Positions 8,123 to 17,088 are shown, counted from the first letter of the stretch. The stretch: DNA of 64,000 nucleotides from Stieleria varia (GCF_038443385.1 NZ_CP151726.1:5146001-5210000); one strand, 5' to 3'. Program-made: numbers and translations. Notes: generated by a model not told the origin, from the sequence alone.

Positions 8123-8195
8123 TGAGAGTGCTGGGACTCGAACCCAGGACCAACGGATTAAAAGTCCGTTGCTCTACCGACTGAGCTACACTCTC
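8123..8195 (-). tRNA. tRNA-Lys (anticodon TTT)
   Basis: Read on the minus strand: acceptor GAGAGTG paired with CACTCTC, D-arm TAGCTCAGTCGGTAGAGC, anticodon stem CGGAC-TTTTAAT-CCG with TTT in the loop, and T-arm GGGTTCGAGTCCC. Discriminator A; CCA is not encoded. All arms pair fully. Confidence 0.96.
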
Positions 8196-8289
8196 CTGTT
8201 TCGTGTTCCCATAGAACCCGAAAACCAAACGCGGACGTAACAGAGGTCCCGGAGAAAGTTCCGGCAGATCGTTTTACGAAGGCGTCAAG

Positions 8290-8378
8290 CGGAGCGGACA
8301 GGATTCGAACCTGCGGAACCAGTTTCCCGGTTCACCGATTTAGCAAACCGGCGCTTTCGACCACTCAGCCACCGCTCC
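8290..8378 (-). tRNA. tRNA-Ser (anticodon GCT)
   Basis: Class II tRNA of 89 bases on the minus strand: acceptor GGAGCGG with CCGCTCC, D-arm TGGCTGAGTGGTCGAAAGC, anticodon loop TTTGCTAAA giving GCT, a long variable arm (GAACCGGGAAACTGGTTC region) and T-arm GCAGGTTCGAATCCTGT. Discriminator G, no encoded CCA. It decodes AGC/AGU. It lies 94 bases upstream of tRNA-Lys and may be co-transcribed with it. Confidence 0.95.
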
Positions 8379-8693
8379 GGTAGGCTTAACGCGGTTTCTG
8401 GAGGCGTTTGACTCCAGAAAGCGGAATTGTGCTGCATCACACGTTTTTCCGCAACCCATTGTCGGCATTCCTTGAAAAACTCGCCACCAAGAACCCAAAA
8501 ATTTGCCGTTTCCAGCGATTAACAAGAGTTTTCCCGTTTGCGGCCCACTGGGGCGAAGCCGATATTCATTCTCGTGCCCCCCGAAAAGCTAGGTTTCCCC
8601 TGTTGTTCCTGAGTGCACGGAATGAATGAGTGCACGAATTCATGAGTGCTTAGGGACCTGAATGGTTCACTCCAACGAAAAAAAACTGATCCG
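8379..8693. promoter_or_regulatory. Upstream region of tRNAs and apbE, no gene
   Basis: The gap should contain the minus-strand tRNA promoter and the plus-strand apbE promoter; neither has a confident -35/-10 match. A short imperfect direct repeat, GAGTGCACGGAATGA / GAGTGCACGAATTCATGA, lies at about 8612-8647 just before apbE. Its function is unknown. Confidence 0.35.
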
Positions 8694-9683
8694 ATGCCAA
8701 GTGGCCCCCTGCTGACGTCTGTTTCCCACCGCGCGATGGCCACCGAATTCGTCGTCATGCTGCCCGCCACCGATGCTCACTTGGTCGACGCGGCCCTGAA
8801 TGCCCTGGAGTCCTTGGACGCAATCGAGAAGCGGCTGACGGTCTACGATCCCGAGAGCGAGGTGTCCGCCATCAATCGCTCGGCGGCAGATTCTGCCGTC
8901 GCGGTCTCTGAACTGACATTCGAGCTGCTGACAAAGTCGCTCCTGTGGTCTCATCGCACGCAGGGTGCATTTGACGTCACGGCCGGGCCGTTGATCACCG
9001 CTTGGGGATTCACCCAGCGTCGCGGTCGTAAACCGAGCCGCCTGGAAGTCGAGTCCGCACTCCAAAGCGTTGGACATGAGAAAGTCTTGCTGGATGAAAT
9101 CAAACGGACCGTTCAGTTCACTCAGCCCGGCGTCGCTATCAACCTCGGGGCCATCGGCAAGGGACATGCGTTGGATATACTGCTGACGCAGCTCGTCGAC
9201 GCGGGCATTCGCAATGCGTTGATCCACGGAGGCAATAGTTCCGTGATCGCGATCGGTGATCAAGAACCCGAGTCGGACAGCGAGGATCGCCACGGTTGGC
9301 TGGTAGGGCTGGCACATCCGACGAAACCTGGACGTCGGGTGGCAGGGGTAAGACTAAAGAACGGTGCGCTTTCGACTAGCGGCTCTGGCAAACAGTTCTT
9401 TCACCACCAAGGACGCCGGTACGGTCATGTGATTGATCCACGAACGGGGTATCCCGCCGGTGACTTGCTGTCGCTGACGGTGATCGAAGCCAACGCGACG
9501 GACGCGGAAGCGCAGAGCACTGGCTACTTTGTCATCGGTCGCGAAGGAATGCGAACGACGATGGCGGAACACGACCTGCCGCCATTGATCGCCGTCGCAC
9601 CAGGGAACCGGCAAGACGAGGTGCGGATCGAAGTGATCAACGGAGAGTCGAGCGAAAGGTTCGAGCTGATCGATGCGATTTAG
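8694..9683 (+). CDS. apbE: FAD:protein FMN transferase
   Basis: About 329 residues. ApbE-family enzymes attach FMN covalently to threonine in flavoproteins such as NqrB/NqrC and RnfG. Family hallmarks are RLTVYDPESEVSAINR, GAFDVTAGPL, VAINLGAIGKGHALD, ALIHGGNSSVIAIG, ALSTSGSGKQFF and YGHVIDPRTGYPA, in the usual order and spacing, ending with DAEAQSTGYFVIG for the Mg-binding region. No lipoprotein signal is seen, so a cytoplasmic form is likely. The ATG at 8694 and a GTG at 8646 both lack a clear ribosome binding site; I prefer 8694 because the extra 16 residues carry nothing family-like. No target flavoprotein is nearby. Confidence 0.92.
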   Translation: MPSGPLLTSVSHRAMATEFVVMLPATDAHLVDAALNALESLDAIEKRLTVYDPESEVSAINRSAADSAVAVSELTFELLTKSLLWSHRTQGAFDVTAGPLITAWGFTQRRGRKPSRLEVESALQSVGHEKVLLDEIKRTVQFTQPGVAINLGAIGKGHALDILLTQLVDAGIRNALIHGGNSSVIAIGDQEPESDSEDRHGWLVGLAHPTKPGRRVAGVRLKNGALSTSGSGKQFFHHQGRRYGHVIDPRTGYPAGDLLSLTVIEANATDAEAQSTGYFVIGREGMRTTMAEHDLPPLIAVAPGNRQDEVRIEVINGESSERFELIDAI

Positions 9684-9746
9684 CGAGTCATCCAGTTCGA
9701 AGAGTAAGTGAGTGAGCCGCCAAGGAACGCTTCATCAATAGATGGC

Positions 9747-9801
9747 GTAGTGGATCTCGCCAGAAATCCTGTGTAGGAGGAATTCTGGCGAATCCCATTA
9801 C
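9747..9801. repeat. Hairpin of the GTGGGATTCGCCAGAATTCC repeat family
   Basis: Arms GTAGTGGATCTCGCCAGAAA (left) and the complement of GTAATGGGATTCGCCAGAAT (right) around a GTGTAGGA loop. Relatives occur at 918-950, 40228-40289, 54414-54462, 61439-61521 and 63088-63180. No T-run follows, so it is not a typical intrinsic terminator, although it lies between convergent genes. Confidence 0.75.
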
Positions 9802-9869
9802 TGGGTGCGCCTGTAAATGGTTCATCGTTCCCGAGTTCACTCGCTTGCGCTTCGTGCTTGTGTTTTTGC

Positions 9870-12470
9870 CTACTGGGTTTGCCAGCGGATGTCGCCTTTT
9901 CGTTGGCGGGCGGTCCATTTCTTGATGACCGAGACCCGCCGCACCGCGTTGTCTTCTTCGGCGCGAAAATACAGCGTGGTGCCGGTGATTTGACGTAGGT
10001 TTTCGATCGCCAGGACCCGGACGGACATGGACGTCGCGTCCAACCAGTCGACGAGCTGGATGTCTTTGCCCTCGACCAATTCAGGCTGGGAAAAGCCAGT
10101 CAGCAGCTTGAAGAGCGTGTTGCTTTCCGCTGCATCCATTCGCGTGATTGCATCCTGGACGGTTTGGGCAGACTCCACGCTCTGATCAACCATTCGCTTG
10201 ACGGCTTGAAAATGACTGTCCCAAAACGTTCTTTGCTTGGGCTGAGAAAAAATACCGTCGACGCCAAAATAGACATCCGCGGCACCCAAGCACAACATGG
10301 TCTTCGCGGCAAGCGCACCAACTTCGCTGCGCCGAAACGGCAATGCTTCACGCAACGCGGGCATCAGGGGGCGGTCACGGAGCAGGTCCAGCAAGGCATC
10401 CTTTGCTTCGGCATCCAACGATCCTGGCTGCTCAATCTCGGGGTCCATCCATGTCGGCGGCAGATCTAATTCGGCGACGCGGGCGGGTTCCGATTCCATC
10501 GACAACCACTTGGATCCGGCCGGCAAATCGACGTCGCCATTGGGCGTTGCGAGTTGGACTGCTTGGTTGGCGGCGATGAGGCTGACGATACGCTTGTGGT
10601 TCTCCGCTTTCAGTGGATCTGCACCTGGCTCTCGAACGAAACGCACGTCGACTCCCAGCTTGGTGCCTTCCACTGGCATCGTCACCGTGACGACTTCTCC
10701 CGCCACATCCAGGGGCAGGACCACGTCAGATGCCGTTGACTGCACGGTAAAACGTCCGGAGAGCAGGTTCAGCTCTGCACTGGGTTGATCACTATTGGGT
10801 TGATCACTATTGGGTTGATCACTATTGGGTTGATCACTATTGGGTTGATCACTATCGGGCTGCTCATTCTGCCACATCACGTTGACCGGCCCGATCAGAT
10901 GGACCTGGTACCCGGAGTCGGTTTGGATCTCGGCTCGGAATTCCGGGGCACACCAAATGGTGGTATCGACTGGCACCGGTGAATCGCCGGGTAGTTGTTT
11001 CCAGTCCGATTCGCCGGCGTTTTTCGCCGGGGGAACGATGACGAGAGAATTTTTGTCGAGCAGTGTGCCGATCGATGGAGTCGCAGCTGCCGGGGGCTGC
11101 GGTTGCTTTGGTTCTTCGATCGCCGATGCGTCCGGTGGATTGGATGCGACTGATTCGACTGCGGGGGCCGGCTGCATGCCCGTTTCTGATGTCTCTGCTA
11201 TATCGGGATCTGCGGGTGTCGTAGGATCGGGCTGCATGTCCGTTTCAGCACGCTCGGTCGGCTCGACCGAGGTCGTGGGGTTGGCGGTGCCGGTTGAATC
11301 TGGCGTCTCCTCAGTGGGCAATCCCGCATCGGAATCGGACATCTCGGCTCGCGTGGGAGGCTCGTCATTTGTGGCAACGTCAGTTGTTGCATCGTCGTCC
11401 GGAGATGGGGCGGGTAAGTTGGCGGCGGAGACGGGTTCGCTCTTGGAGCGGTCCAGATTTCGACCGGGAGTACCGACTTCCACCATCGGCGGCGCCGCGT
11501 CAGGCGGTACGACGACCTCGTCCTTTGTCGGCGGCGGGACGGCGGCAGGGATTCCAACGGACTCTGACAGTTTTTCTTCGTCGTTGACAGCGACTGCGTC
11601 GCCACGCAGCAGCGGGTTAAATATCTGAACGATGGCGAACAGCAGCACGCCGGCCAAGGCAAGAGAGACGAGCCAGGGCGTGATCCGTGAGGGACGCACC
11701 GAATCGGAAAACAGATCGCTGCGTTCGATTTGCTGGCGAGTCCGACTGCCCGCGATCGCTTGACCATTCTTGCCTTGCTCCTCCTGCATGGCTTCGGTTT
11801 GACGCATTCGTGTGACGGCATCAAACACGCCAGAATCGCCCGCACCGACGGGCTGAACCGGCACGCGTGCTTCATCGGCCCCGGAGTCGAAGTCCGACTC
11901 CGGTGGCAAGTCGATCGTCGGGATCGCGTCCTGGGACGGCTCACTGTGCTGAACGACGGGAGGTGGCCCGGCGACGGGTGGACCTGAAAATGGTGGCGTG
12001 GAGGTTCCGACGCCGGGCAGCGGTTCGCCGGGAGCTGGAACGTTCAATCCGGAAAAGTTCATGCTCGTTGAGCCGCGATCGGCTTTTGTCGTACCGATCT
12101 CATAGATCCTGCTTCGCAAATCATCTGAAACTTCTGCCGGTTGCCCCAACGCCATCGTCAAGATCTGGTGGCACGATGCGGCTTCGGCCAAATGAGGTTC
12201 TGACTCAAGGCAAGCTCGCTCGATTTCCGCGATCTGCTCCGGCGAAAGCGTGCTGTCGAGATACTCGCTCATCAAGTTGGCTTCGCTGATCGGATTGACC
12301 GAATCTGGCGGAGGTGCCGAAAGCTGTGCGTTGGCCAACGAAGCTCGAATGCGCTGTACCAGCTGTGTCGCAAAACCGCTCTCGGTCAGCTTCACTCGGA
12401 TGCTTTCTGCGTGTTCGGCGTCGAGCGTATTGTCCAGGTAGGCCAGCAGGGTGCGCAGTGTCAGTCGCAT
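9870..12470 (-). CDS. Large anti-sigma-like membrane protein with FecR-type domain
   Basis: 866 residues. The N-terminal 125 residues contain two similar modules (LLAYLDNTLDAEHAESI and MSEYLDSTLSPEQIAEIERACLESE) typical of planctomycete anti-sigma-like proteins. A proline-rich linker leads to a membrane helix near 270-290 (WLVSLALAGVLLFAIVQIF), then a long acidic, Pro/Thr/Glu-rich stretch. A FecR-like module follows (LNLLSGRFTVQS, VTVTMPVEGTKLGVDVRF, AGSKWLSME) and an alpha-helical C-terminal domain of about 200 residues. Five identical 15-base repeats encode NSDQP repeats in the linker. Its cognate sigma factor is not adjacent. The role in signalling across the membrane is inferred from domain order. 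Confidence 0.75.
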   Translation of the reverse strand: MRLTLRTLLAYLDNTLDAEHAESIRVKLTESGFATQLVQRIRASLANAQLSAPPPDSVNPISEANLMSEYLDSTLSPEQIAEIERACLESEPHLAEAASCHQILTMALGQPAEVSDDLRSRIYEIGTTKADRGSTSMNFSGLNVPAPGEPLPGVGTSTPPFSGPPVAGPPPVVQHSEPSQDAIPTIDLPPESDFDSGADEARVPVQPVGAGDSGVFDAVTRMRQTEAMQEEQGKNGQAIAGSRTRQQIERSDLFSDSVRPSRITPWLVSLALAGVLLFAIVQIFNPLLRGDAVAVNDEEKLSESVGIPAAVPPPTKDEVVVPPDAAPPMVEVGTPGRNLDRSKSEPVSAANLPAPSPDDDATTDVATNDEPPTRAEMSDSDAGLPTEETPDSTGTANPTTSVEPTERAETDMQPDPTTPADPDIAETSETGMQPAPAVESVASNPPDASAIEEPKQPQPPAAATPSIGTLLDKNSLVIVPPAKNAGESDWKQLPGDSPVPVDTTIWCAPEFRAEIQTDSGYQVHLIGPVNVMWQNEQPDSDQPNSDQPNSDQPNSDQPNSDQPSAELNLLSGRFTVQSTASDVVLPLDVAGEVVTVTMPVEGTKLGVDVRFVREPGADPLKAENHKRIVSLIAANQAVQLATPNGDVDLPAGSKWLSMESEPARVAELDLPPTWMDPEIEQPGSLDAEAKDALLDLLRDRPLMPALREALPFRRSEVGALAAKTMLCLGAADVYFGVDGIFSQPKQRTFWDSHFQAVKRMVDQSVESAQTVQDAITRMDAAESNTLFKLLTGFSQPELVEGKDIQLVDWLDATSMSVRVLAIENLRQITGTTLYFRAEEDNAVRRVSVIKKWTARQRKGDIRWQTQ
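10782..10856. repeat. Coding minisatellite, 5 x 15 bases (NSDQP repeat)
   Basis: GGGTTGATCACTATT is repeated five times in exact tandem, the last unit with one change. On the minus strand it encodes (N)SDQP repeats within the extracytoplasmic linker of the FecR-type protein. Units are a multiple of three, so copy-number changes keep frame. Near-identity points to recent expansion. Confidence 0.95.
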
Positions 12471-12737
12471 GAGGGTAGTCTCAAGAAACGCATTGGATTG
12501 TCATCAAGGCCCGAGCAAAAGCCGGACTCTAGTGATAACAGTGACAATCCGTGGCATTGTCCGTGCAACAATTTGTCAGAAAATCCGTTTTAGCTGCCCA
12601 GGCGGGAACGGGCGGAGCGTTGCAGCATGCGGGCGGGCGGCGGTCGCTGAGTGAACCTAAGTATCGCAACGGCCATGGTTTATGAAAACATTGAACAATA
12701 CCACAGTTGAGCGAAAAACCTGCCTCAGCATGATTTA

Positions 12738-14315
12738 TCAACCACGGTTAGCGGCATGCCAGCGTCGAAGCGACCGGTTGCGAAACTCGTTCCAATTCAT
12801 TTTGGCGGACTCGAACACGCTGCGGTGATCGTGCCACACGATGCGACAAGCGATTTCAAAGAGTACTCGTTCCATCAAGCTCACGATCCGACGACGAAAC
12901 GACGACCATCCTTGCGCGAGCAAATTTTTCTGCTGCTGTTGAAATTGAACGTGTGATCGCTCGTCTCGCATCACACGCCGACAAATCGCTCGCAGTGTGG
13001 ATGACTGTGTCGCGCGAAAAAGTGCAAGGTAGTAAACTTGTGCCATGATCTCGGCGGTCACCAGTACCGACACGGAAGTCCTCAGACCGGCCAAATGACG
13101 CAAGAATCGAAAACAGCCATCGGACCATTGTTTGTGCAGCAAACATTCGTTCTCTTGTCGCAGGAATCTTGCCAACAAATCCGAGTGCACGTGTTCTTCG
13201 TCGAGGAACAGCTTTGCGGCATCCAAATAGTCAGGGTCACCGCCGGTATCGATCCACGATCGTGCGCACGCCAACAGGTGCTTGCCTTCACCGCTCTCCC
13301 CCAATTGAAACGTCTTGATGGATCCGATCACCGCGCGAGATTCTGCGGGTGTCAATGTGGGCGATCTCGACCAAGGGACGGCAGGTGTGTCCGCCAAGTT
13401 GTTGCGGAAGTAGATCGACCATTGCCGATTGCTCCATTGCCGGCGGTCATCCACCTTGTGCTGCGATCGCGTCAATTGCTCGATCCGTTCTTGCACCGCA
13501 TCGATCGTTTCGTCGGGCGTGGATGTGCCGGCTGTGAGACCGACGGTCTCGACGCCATCAAACCACTCGCCTCGAATGTCACGTGGCGATTGAACATGAT
13601 AAGCCACACTCCCCAGTGTGCGACAACGCTGAGCGAGTCGTCGCGTGTTGTTGGAGTTGATGCCTCCTACGACGATCACCAATTGTGTCTGTGCACACAA
13701 CGCGTCGATTGCCGATTGGCGTTGTTTGGTCGGTCGGCAAATCGTGTTGATCCATCGTAGGCAGGCATCCGGATTTGATAGAGCGATCGCGTCACGACAC
13801 GCTTGGGCGACTTCGCCAGGCATCGTCGTTTGGCAGACGATGCCGATCTTCTTAGCCGGATACACCGACACTTCATCAACCCGTGACACCACCTCCCATC
13901 GACCTTCGGGCAAATCTTCCGTGATCCCTTGGACTTCCACATGATCTCGGCTTCCGATCACGACGACAAAGTGATCTTGTTCGGCAAGTTTCGTTGCAGC
14001 CGCGTGTACTCGCTGCACCAGAGGACAAGTCGTATCGATCAGTCGCTTGCCGGCTTGGATCAACGCATCGCGTCTGGTTTGACTGATCCCGTGCGCCGTG
14101 ATCATGACTTGCGAGCGAGCAGGCAAGCCTTCACGTTCCGCTTCGGCGATCGTTTCGAAACGTCGCGAATTCAACCACTGGTTGACTTCCGCGTTGTGGA
14201 CCAACTCGCCGTAGACGGCGGTCTCCTCAGGGCGTTCAATCTGCTCGGCGGCTTTCAACGCGTCGCGGACACCGAAACAAAACCCCAAATGCGTGGCTCG
14301 GATGATCGTCGTCAT
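12738..14315 (-). CDS. ispH: IspH (HMBPP reductase) fused to a ferritin-like di-iron domain
   Basis: 525 residues; CCAGGAG precedes the ATG. Residues 1-280 are IspH/LytB, which converts HMBPP to IPP and DMAPP with a 4Fe-4S cluster in the MEP isoprenoid pathway. All three cluster cysteines are present: C13 (LGFCFGV), C97 (DTTCPLV) and C193 (NTICRPT). So are the active-site H40 (LVHN), H75 (TAHGIS), H125 and E127 (DHVEVQG), as well as INSNNTRRL and GLTAGTSTPD. Residues 320-525 form a helical domain with ligands arranged as in ferritin-like carboxylate di-iron proteins: E340 or E343, E374-x-x-H377, E422, E452-x-x-H455. I know no established function for such a fusion; O2 scavenging to protect the cluster, iron supply, or an unrelated oxidase are possible. 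Confidence 0.88.
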   Translation of the reverse strand: MTTIIRATHLGFCFGVRDALKAAEQIERPEETAVYGELVHNAEVNQWLNSRRFETIAEAEREGLPARSQVMITAHGISQTRRDALIQAGKRLIDTTCPLVQRVHAAATKLAEQDHFVVVIGSRDHVEVQGITEDLPEGRWEVVSRVDEVSVYPAKKIGIVCQTTMPGEVAQACRDAIALSNPDACLRWINTICRPTKQRQSAIDALCAQTQLVIVVGGINSNNTRRLAQRCRTLGSVAYHVQSPRDIRGEWFDGVETVGLTAGTSTPDETIDAVQERIEQLTRSQHKVDDRRQWSNRQWSIYFRNNLADTPAVPWSRSPTLTPAESRAVIGSIKTFQLGESGEGKHLLACARSWIDTGGDPDYLDAAKLFLDEEHVHSDLLARFLRQENECLLHKQWSDGCFRFLRHLAGLRTSVSVLVTAEIMAQVYYLALFRATQSSTLRAICRRVMRDERSHVQFQQQQKNLLAQGWSSFRRRIVSLMERVLFEIACRIVWHDHRSVFESAKMNWNEFRNRSLRRWHAANRG

Positions 14316-14445
14316 GAGAACTCCTGGACGAAGCTTTGCAATGCAAAGCTTTGGTTTAAATAAAGGGGCGATGTGTATCGCCGCCGGGTGTGTGGAAAGT
14401 GGTCTGTTGTCGTTCGTTGCTCAACGAAACCTACAACGGCTCGTC

Positions 14446-14826
14446 TCACTCAGTCGCCAATCGACCTTTGGATCTTGCCGCGTTGGTTTTCATTTGTTTC
14501 TGTGCATCGCCGATCACGCGTTGCAGCTCAGCGAGGTATTGCAAGAACCGCCCTCGCCCTGAATCTGTCAAAGCGCAGATCGTTTGCGGCCGTGAACCCG
14601 TCTCATCGCGACGCGTGCTGACCAAGCCGGCTTCAGCAAGCTGTTTGAGGTGTCGGTTCAGGTTGCCGTCGGTCAGATTGCACAGCGACTTCAGTTCACC
14701 GAACGTCAAACCATCGGGTGAACCGGCCAGACAGGTCATCAATCCCAGTCGTGCTTTTTCATGCAGTACACGATCCAGTCCGTCATAGGAGTACCGGGCG
14801 GAATCAGATTTTCGTTTTGCGGGCAT
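14446..14826 (-). CDS. Winged-helix transcriptional regulator
   Basis: About 126 residues starting at MPAKRKSDSARYSYDGLDRV; a GGAG sits nine bases before the ATG, which lies 5 bases after the upstream stop. The core KARLGLMTCLAGSPDGLTFGELKSLCNLTDGNLNRHLKQLAEAGLVS is a winged-helix domain of the ArsR/MarR-like type with recognition helix TDGNLNRHLKQL, followed by the wing TRRDETGSRPQTICALT. No metal-binding cysteine cluster is evident. It forms a two-gene operon with the membrane protein upstream, an arrangement common for this regulator type. Confidence 0.85.
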   Translation of the reverse strand: MPAKRKSDSARYSYDGLDRVLHEKARLGLMTCLAGSPDGLTFGELKSLCNLTDGNLNRHLKQLAEAGLVSTRRDETGSRPQTICALTDSGRGRFLQYLAELQRVIGDAQKQMKTNAARSKGRLATE

Positions 14827-14831
14827 GTGGG

Positions 14832-15440
14832 TCACTCCGTACTGTGTTGCGGGTGACGATAGATCAGCCAAGCGGTCAGCAACTGACCGCCGCCGAACGG
14901 GATCGCCATCGACCATGGACTCAGAGCGTAGCTGTCGCGAGCAAGCATCAACGTTGCCATTCCCATCCCGAGGTACCAAATCCCGATGGATTGCAACGGT
15001 CGAGGCAGATAGGGAGCTGTCGAATAAATCCCCAGCCCCAACATCAATGCCCAAAGTCCGGGTAGCATCCATATCGTCTCGGGTGCCGTTTCGCACAACA
15101 CCAATGTCAGACCGCCTCCGACCACGATGGCGGGTGACAACCGCTTCAGGACCGTCAAAGTCAACCGACGTGCGCGAGCGGTTGGTGATTGGTAGTACCG
15201 CATCGCCATATCGCTGAAGATGATCGCGAGCGCGGCGACTGCGACGATGACCCAAAGATCAACGAATGCGAAAGCGCGGTCTGAAGCGTGACTCATCCAC
15301 CAGGGCTGGATCACACCAGCGGCGAGACCGAATAAACCTGTCAGCGCGATCGGCACGCTGCGAAGTCCTTGATAGACCGTGGAACGTTCCGCCAAAGCAG
15401 ACATTGCATCGATCTGCTGCAACGCTTCGTCAATTCTCAT
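14832..15440 (-). CDS. Multi-span membrane protein, partner of winged-helix regulator
   Basis: 202 residues with about six hydrophobic segments, for example ALTGLFGLAAGVIQPWW, LWVIVAVAALAIIFSDMA, AIVVGGGLTLVLCETAP and MLPGLWALMLGLGIYS. The N-terminal 25 residues (MRIDEALQQIDAMSALAERS) are helical and cytoplasmic. No transport or catalytic motif is recognised. It is translated immediately before the winged-helix gene, so it probably senses or is controlled by that regulator; this is inferred from position. Confidence 0.8.
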   Translation of the reverse strand: MRIDEALQQIDAMSALAERSTVYQGLRSVPIALTGLFGLAAGVIQPWWMSHASDRAFAFVDLWVIVAVAALAIIFSDMAMRYYQSPTARARRLTLTVLKRLSPAIVVGGGLTLVLCETAPETIWMLPGLWALMLGLGIYSTAPYLPRPLQSIGIWYLGMGMATLMLARDSYALSPWSMAIPFGGGQLLTAWLIYRHPQHSTE

Positions 15441-15872
15441 AGCTACCGATCGATAGGGTGGTGACTCTTACGCGACCCGTTTCAGCCAGATTCAAGCCGG
15501 CTGACGAAAACTCTGCAATGCAAAGTAAGCGGTTTTGGTTCGATCGTCAAGCACGAAAAATTGATGGAATCCGAAAGGAGGGTACCGCGGTGTTTCGACC
15601 GCCGGGCGAAGCGATGTGGTGTTTGGTTTCGACTTGGAAAGTCGAACGACAATCGTCGCTCGACTTTCCAAGTCGATAGCGCGCCCCGTCATGCGTTCTG
15701 CCGATTCCCAACCATTGACTCGCGTAGACCGGCCCCCTCCCTCGCATTCGCCTAAACGGCTCTGCTCGACCTCCCCCAAGTTTCTTGGGGGAGGTGATAG
15801 TGGACAAGAAACGGCTCAAGGAATATCGCCGTAGCATCGAGGTGATGCCAACTATTGATCAGCCCGGGGTAG
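15441..15872. repeat. Gene-free region with hairpin and dispersed repeat segment
   Basis: 15629-15676 is a hairpin with perfect arms GACTTGGAAAGTCGA and TCGACTTTCCAAGTC. The following segment 15673-15756 (TCGATAGCGCGCCCCGTCAT onward) recurs at 27727-27811 with about ten differences. CTCCCCCAAGTTTCTTGGGG gives a further small hairpin at about 15772-15791. No coding frame is supported. Confidence 0.75.
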
Positions 15873-15942
15873 GTCAGCCTAGAAAGGCTGACGTACGAAA
15901 GGCTGACGTACGAAAGGCTGACGTACGAAAGGCTGACGTACG
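15873..15942. repeat. Stop-proximal GTCAGCC palindrome with 4 x 15-bp tandem tail
   Basis: A palindrome GTCAGCC-TAGAAA-GGCTGAC at 15873-15892 is followed by four copies of GAAAGGCTGACGTAC (15882-15941). It ends 2 bases from the stop of the minus-strand gene beginning at 16672. This is one of seven palindromes of this type in the window, and the only one amplified in tandem. Confidence 0.9.
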
Positions 15943-15943
15943 G

Positions 15944-16672
15944 TTAGGAGCTGGGTTGGCGGATCCAGTGACGCTCTCTCGCTGGCGTGTCCGGCTTTGC
16001 CTCTGTCGGCGTCTGGAACTTGCCCGTTTGAACTGGCTCATCCACGGTCGGGGTCGGCAGCGAGGGATTTGGCAGCGAGGGATAGGGCGCAGCCGCGAGC
16101 ACCGAGTGCCCACGTGGTTTTGGTGATTGTGATGCCGGCGGGGTTTCAGCGATGCTTGCTGCAGCAGATCCAGCTGGGTCAGGGTTGGGCTGGGAAAAGA
16201 CCGGTTGGGAATTGACAGGTGGCGCGATAGCTGCGGATGGCGCCGGCTCGCTTGAAGCAGCGATGGCGTTGAATCGTTTGGCATACTCTGGGCCCCGATC
16301 GATAGGAACGGCCAAGTCCTCGTAGGTCAGCGGCATCTGGATCTCCCGTTTGACGTACTGGGGGTTGGGCCACCGGGCCTCCGGCGCGTACAGGACTGGC
16401 GCCTTCACATCCTCCGTCACTTCCTCAACCAGCATTTCCAGCGAGGTGCGAGTGAGAGGCGATCGATCGGACAGTTCGTCTGTCGGCGAGGCTTCCAGAG
16501 AAGCGTCTTTGGTGGGTTCGGGGCGGCGAAAGGGTAGCGAGGCGGCGAAACCGACACCGATGATGAGGGCGCCAAGGGATAGTTTTCGCAAGATGACGAC
16601 TCGAGCTGGAGGGTTGGGAAACCAGCGATCGTCCGTGAACCAATAAGAATGCGTCGTGCAAGTGTGTTTCAT
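15944..16672 (-). CDS. Membrane-anchored proline-rich hypothetical protein
   Basis: About 242 residues starting at MKHTCTTHSYWFTDDRWFPN; CGGGAG lies six bases before this ATG, which favours it over an in-frame start at 16780. One membrane helix (VVILRKLSLGALIIGVGFAAS, about residues 24-44) is followed by an exported region rich in Pro, Ala and Ser, with LTYEDLAVPIDRGPEYAKRFNAIA as its only ordered-looking part. No domain is recognised. The topology suggests a periplasmic envelope protein. Confidence 0.6.
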   Translation of the reverse strand: MKHTCTTHSYWFTDDRWFPNPPARVVILRKLSLGALIIGVGFAASLPFRRPEPTKDASLEASPTDELSDRSPLTRTSLEMLVEEVTEDVKAPVLYAPEARWPNPQYVKREIQMPLTYEDLAVPIDRGPEYAKRFNAIAASSEPAPSAAIAPPVNSQPVFSQPNPDPAGSAAASIAETPPASQSPKPRGHSVLAAAPYPSLPNPSLPTPTVDEPVQTGKFQTPTEAKPDTPARERHWIRQPSS

Positions 16673-17088
16673 CGGCACTCCCGGGCGTGTTCTTGAGGAC
16701 AATTCGGAAAAAAATGCGAGGGCTTGTGGAATCCTGGCTCGGAGGGGGCGTTGGGTCGTTGGCAATCCGTCGTTGGGCATCTACGATCGGTCTGCCATGG
16801 AGTATTCCTCAGGACGTCAGTGGGATGTTGATTAGTGGGTTACGCAATCCCTTGTGAGCCGATGGCGCTAGCCACGGGCCTCGAGGGGGCGAGTTCTCAC
16901 CATAAGGCCCGCGGCTAGCGCCGTCGGCTCACCATAAGGCCCGCGGCTAGCGCCGTCGGCTCACCATATCAACAGCCCGCGCGTGGGCTGTTACCCTGAT
17001 TCGCGATGGAATTGAACGTGGAAGTCATGCGTTCGATACCCGGCGATCCCATCACCCATTCCCTCGACCCGACAAAGACTGTTTGCGA
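16673..17088. repeat. Intergenic region with 32-bp period palindromic repeats
   Basis: At 16854-16880 lies GTGAGCCGATGGCGCTAGCC followed by ACGGGCC, the intact form of the site disrupted by the element at 22512. Then CTCACCATAAGGCCCGCGGC plus TAGCGCCGTCGG repeats with a 32-base period at 16896, 16928 and (partial) 16960. GCCCGCGCGTGGGC at about 16976-16989 is a small hairpin. No gene is seen; the right part should hold the hisE promoter. Confidence 0.75.

Noticed and set aside
8123-8378. tRNA pair as a possible integration site for a genomic island
   Set aside because: No integrase, no repeated tRNA 3' end, and neighbouring genes look like ordinary chromosomal genes.
10882-11628. 248-residue plus-strand frame inside the FecR-type gene, Gly/Ser/Val-rich
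   Set aside because: Composition is the antisense reflection of the Pro/Thr/Glu-rich linker; no start signal.
12738-14315. IspH-ferritin as an artefact of two adjacent genes joined by a sequencing error
   Set aside because: The frame is continuous with a 40-residue linker, no stop or start near the junction, and both halves keep their full ligand sets.
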